The notes below the pieces were generated by a model. It worked only from the letters and a program-made list of their open reading frames with translations. It searched no databases and was not told where the DNA came from. Below, in pieces: positions 49,628-51,703 of a stretch of 51,703 bases of DNA. How positions within the stretch are numbered: the first letter of the stretch is position 1; every line of letters starts with the position of its first letter. Position numbers and translations under genes: made by a program. The stretch is from Candidatus Saccharimonadota bacterium (GTDB taxonomy: Bacteria > Patescibacteriota > Saccharimonadia > Saccharimonadales > Saccharimonadaceae), in assembly GCA_017514105.1 (NCBI GenBank), contig JAFWKY010000008.1, positions 1 through 51,703 of the forward strand, read 5' to 3'.

Positions 49628-51703
49628 CTACTGGAGCAAACAACGTACTGGAAAACCGTAGTCGCGGTCACCGCTGTACCCGTACTGGGGATTCACGTAG
49701 GACGAACTGACGTAGAGGTAGTACATATAGCTGCCATCGTGCCTCGTAGAGGACCAGAAGCGGCCGTACAAGTCCTGAAGGTAGGCCGAGCCATAGTAGA
49801 AGTGGCCAGAGAGGGGAGTAGAAAGGTTATATTGCAAACTACCAGTGTCTGTTGCTGTCTCATTGTTGTTGTATGCGGTTAATAATGCTGCGTATTCTCC
49901 ACTGTTACCACTAGTAGGCATTCGCCAGCCAGCAGGGCAGATATCTTGTGAGGCGCTTGTGTCGTCCTCCGGAGCAGCATTCTTGCTATAACAGTATGAA
50001 CCCGCAGATGCGGCACAGTAGTTATAATAGACACCTATTTTACCAGAACCGTTACCATAGGAAGTAGCAGTGGTATTTGAATCCCATTCATTATCATCCT
50101 CGTTTTTACCCTGTATGGCGATTTGCGGTGCTGAGTAACTATTTGTTCCCCAGTAACTTACGCCAGCGGTGGCGTAATTATTGCCTGCACTTCTGTTACC
50201 ACTTTTTAGGCTAGTAAGCGTTGCTGAATTTGTTATATTGGTGTTGGAAGATGAGATATCATCTTTATGGGCTACAATATCAAAACGAAGGTTGTCTAGC
50301 ATCCAACATTTATTGTCTGCTAGTTTGCCAACGAGATAGACTTCATTATCACGAGTATCGTAGATATATTTTGTATTGCCCACATTGGCTATATTAGAAC
50401 AACTATAATTTTGCATCGGTGTGTCTACGTACTGACTAGTCACATTTATAGTAGCAGTACCGGCTCCAACCGTAAACGTTCCAATGTATCCAGTCTGCTT
50501 AGTGAATGTACCTACGCCTGAAGTTTTTTCAAATACATTAGGCGCATAGCGGGTTGCATAAGTTGGTTTAATAGTATAGGTGTCTCCCTTATAAAGTGTT
50601 AAACTTTGTTCACTACTTGTGATAGTGCCTACTATATTACCATCAGAATCTAATACCTCTATGCTAGATACATTAGAATCTTTATTAAATGTGATACTAT
50701 AGACTTGTCGCCAGACGGCGTAAACATTTAATGTGTCTGTATAAGAGACAATAGTAGATCCTGCATAAAATTTAGGATTAGTATCACTACTATCATTACT
50801 CCATCCCAAAAACGCATAGTTAGGGCGAGTAAAAGAATTGCTACTTAGTGTAATTGAACCAGTATTAGTGGTTTGACTACTCATTGTCCCTGTACCTCCG
50901 TTAGCATTATATATGACAGTAAACGAAGTTTTATCTCCGCCAAGACGACAGCGAACTGGCATACCATAGTATTTATTCATGCCATCAGTAGCAGTAGCTT
51001 TGCCGATTCTCAAAAACATATCGTCACCACTACTAGCAGATTTAGCAGTTCTCTCCCAAGCGTAAGTATGTGTTGTGCTCTGATTATGCAATGTATCTTT
51101 ATAATACCCAGTAATTACATAGTTGGGCAAGGCAGGTGACCAAAGTTTGTTTTCATCGTTACCGTATTGACCTAAAAGCATTGCATATTCCGCCCTATTT
51201 GGTAATACCCAACCTTTTGGACAAATAGAGCTATGAGCTTCAATATCTGCTGCAGTAGAAGAATTGCCAGTACTAGCCGTAGCGGTATACCAGTTATAAT
51301 AGGAACCAAGACTAGTGTCGCCAGAATAGTACGCTTGCGCAGTGTCCACGTTTGCACTCGTAAAAACCCCACTCCAAGCAGGAGCCGAAGTAAAAGAAAA
51401 GCTACTTGTCACATCAGAATCAGAATTTGTAAGTGTTATCATTTCACCATTGCTTCCGAGTCTTAAATTCTGCGTCATCCAACAAGCTCCATCCCCCAAC
51501 GTTGAGATAGTATAATCATTCTGATCACGCGAATCAATAGCAACCTTATCGTCACCCAAACACTCAGTATAGTTTAAACCTTGCAAATGAATTATATCTT
51601 CTTCCCACATAGCATATAATGTACCTACGTTTATGGTAGTTTGATCTATTCCATATGTGAGGTCAGTGCCTGCGCCATCTGGGTTGTAGGTAGTACCAGA
51701 ACA
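49628..51703 (-). CDS. Large surface protein with InlB repeats and a variable FISUMP C-terminus (5' part outside window)
   Basis: The frame is open through the right edge, so the N-terminus is missing; 691 residues are visible. In order: the end of an InlB-type repeat (GTLYAMWEE), FISUMP domain 1 (NDYTISTLGDGACWMTQNLR to YYGMPVRCRLGG), another InlB repeat (YAFLGWSNDSS to NVYAVW), and a beta-rich spacer (YSITFNKDSNVSSIEVLDSD). FISUMP domain 2 follows (TRDNEVYLVGKLADNKCWML to FPVRCLLQ). The last 55 codons of domain 2 are packed with TAC, GAC, CGC, CAC and AGC codons, as in DGR variable regions, while domain 1 is not. Likely a secreted adhesin or ligand-binding protein. Confidence 0.85.
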   Translation of the reverse strand, partial: CSGTTYNPDGAGTDLTYGIDQTTINVGTLYAMWEEDIIHLQGLNYTECLGDDKVAIDSRDQNDYTISTLGDGACWMTQNLRLGSNGEMITLTNSDSDVTSSFSFTSAPAWSGVFTSANVDTAQAYYSGDTSLGSYYNWYTATASTGNSSTAADIEAHSSICPKGWVLPNRAEYAMLLGQYGNDENKLWSPALPNYVITGYYKDTLHNQSTTHTYAWERTAKSASSGDDMFLRIGKATATDGMNKYYGMPVRCRLGGDKTSFTVIYNANGGTGTMSSQTTNTGSITLSSNSFTRPNYAFLGWSNDSSDTNPKFYAGSTIVSYTDTLNVYAVWRQVYSITFNKDSNVSSIEVLDSDGNIVGTITSSEQSLTLYKGDTYTIKPTYATRYAPNVFEKTSGVGTFTKQTGYIGTFTVGAGTATINVTSQYVDTPMQNYSCSNIANVGNTKYIYDTRDNEVYLVGKLADNKCWMLDNLRFDIVAHKDDISSSNTNITNSATLTSLKSGNRSAGNNYATAGVSYWGTNSYSAPQIAIQGKNEDDNEWDSNTTATSYGNGSGKIGVYYNYCAASAGSYCYSKNAAPEDDTSASQDICPAGWRMPTSGNSGEYAALLTAYNNNETATDTGSLQYNLSTPLSGHFYYGSAYLQDLYGRFWSSTRHDGSYMYYLYVSSSYVNPQYGYSGDRDYGFPVRCLLQ

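Noticed and set aside
1-51703. CRISPR array or cas genes
   Set aside because: No regularly spaced direct repeats and no Cas-like proteins were seen; the repeats present are palindromic elements and tRNA duplications.
1-51703. Reverse transcriptase or template repeat inside the window
   Set aside because: No protein with reverse-transcriptase motifs (such as YxDD) and no AAC-rich non-coding copy of the variable domain was found; a DGR, if real, must be encoded outside.

Overview
Organism. The window looks like a candidate-phyla-radiation (Patescibacteria) genome, most likely Saccharibacteria (TM7). The reasons are a compact gram-positive-like type IV pilus cluster (pilM-N-O-x-B-T-C with pilD and prepilins), FISUMP and InlB-repeat surface proteins, ThyX instead of ThyA, two FemABX-like genes, acetate kinase, dense gene packing, and extended -10 boxes placed directly on start codons. 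TGA is used as a normal stop (for example at 6303-6305), which argues against the UGA-recoding lineages Gracilibacteria and Absconditabacteria. The taxonomic call is inference; no rRNA gene is present.

Layout. 1-1452: four promoterless copies of a FISUMP C-terminal variable domain, one on + and three on -. 1455-5229: mmcQ/yjbR-like, orn and argS as one unit, then tRNA-Gly and a membrane-anchored SurA/PrsA-like foldase. 5251-9986: tRNA-Arg, a polar amino-acid ABC importer, ackA, and a XerC/D recombinase. 9987-21976: type IV pilus system, including a 697-residue prepilin-headed protein with InlB repeats. 22002-24254: rpsF-ssb-rpsR-efp-tlyA. 24449-28818: a winged-helix/HATPase/DUF4325 regulator, a RhuM-Fic protein and FtsK. 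28875-30639: tRNA-Gln, a candidate ncRNA, a CdiA-CT-like nuclease and a membrane protein. 30677-39193: rlmH, tsaD, thyX, a CAP-domain protein, a P-type ATPase and two FemABX genes flanking a secreted protein. 39194-42879: accessory stretch with candidate ncRNAs, a transposase relic, three small helical proteins, a leader with a terminator/antiterminator switch, and BrnTA. 42920-49502: DUF3137, valS, HIT, PAP2, DUF308, tRNA-Arg(GCG) and tRNA-Ser. 49628 to the right edge: a large surface protein ending in a FISUMP variable domain.

Themes. (1) Both window edges carry FISUMP domains whose C-terminal codons vary the way diversity-generating retroelement (DGR) variable regions do; no reverse transcriptase lies in the window. 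(2) At least 19 genes have a -10 box ending exactly 6 nt before ATG, which predicts leaderless mRNAs. (3) Palindromic elements of about 100 bp occur inside argS (twice), inside tlyA and in a pilus intergenic region, and smaller ones sit in duplicated tRNA 3' ends. (4) The leader at 41090-41208 has two mutually exclusive hairpins, one of them a terminator.

How it fits together. Pili, the InlB-repeat prepilin, the FISUMP protein, the CAP protein and FemABX enzymes all act at the cell surface, as expected for an epibiont that attaches to another bacterium. The importer and fermentative acetate kinase fit a scavenging lifestyle.
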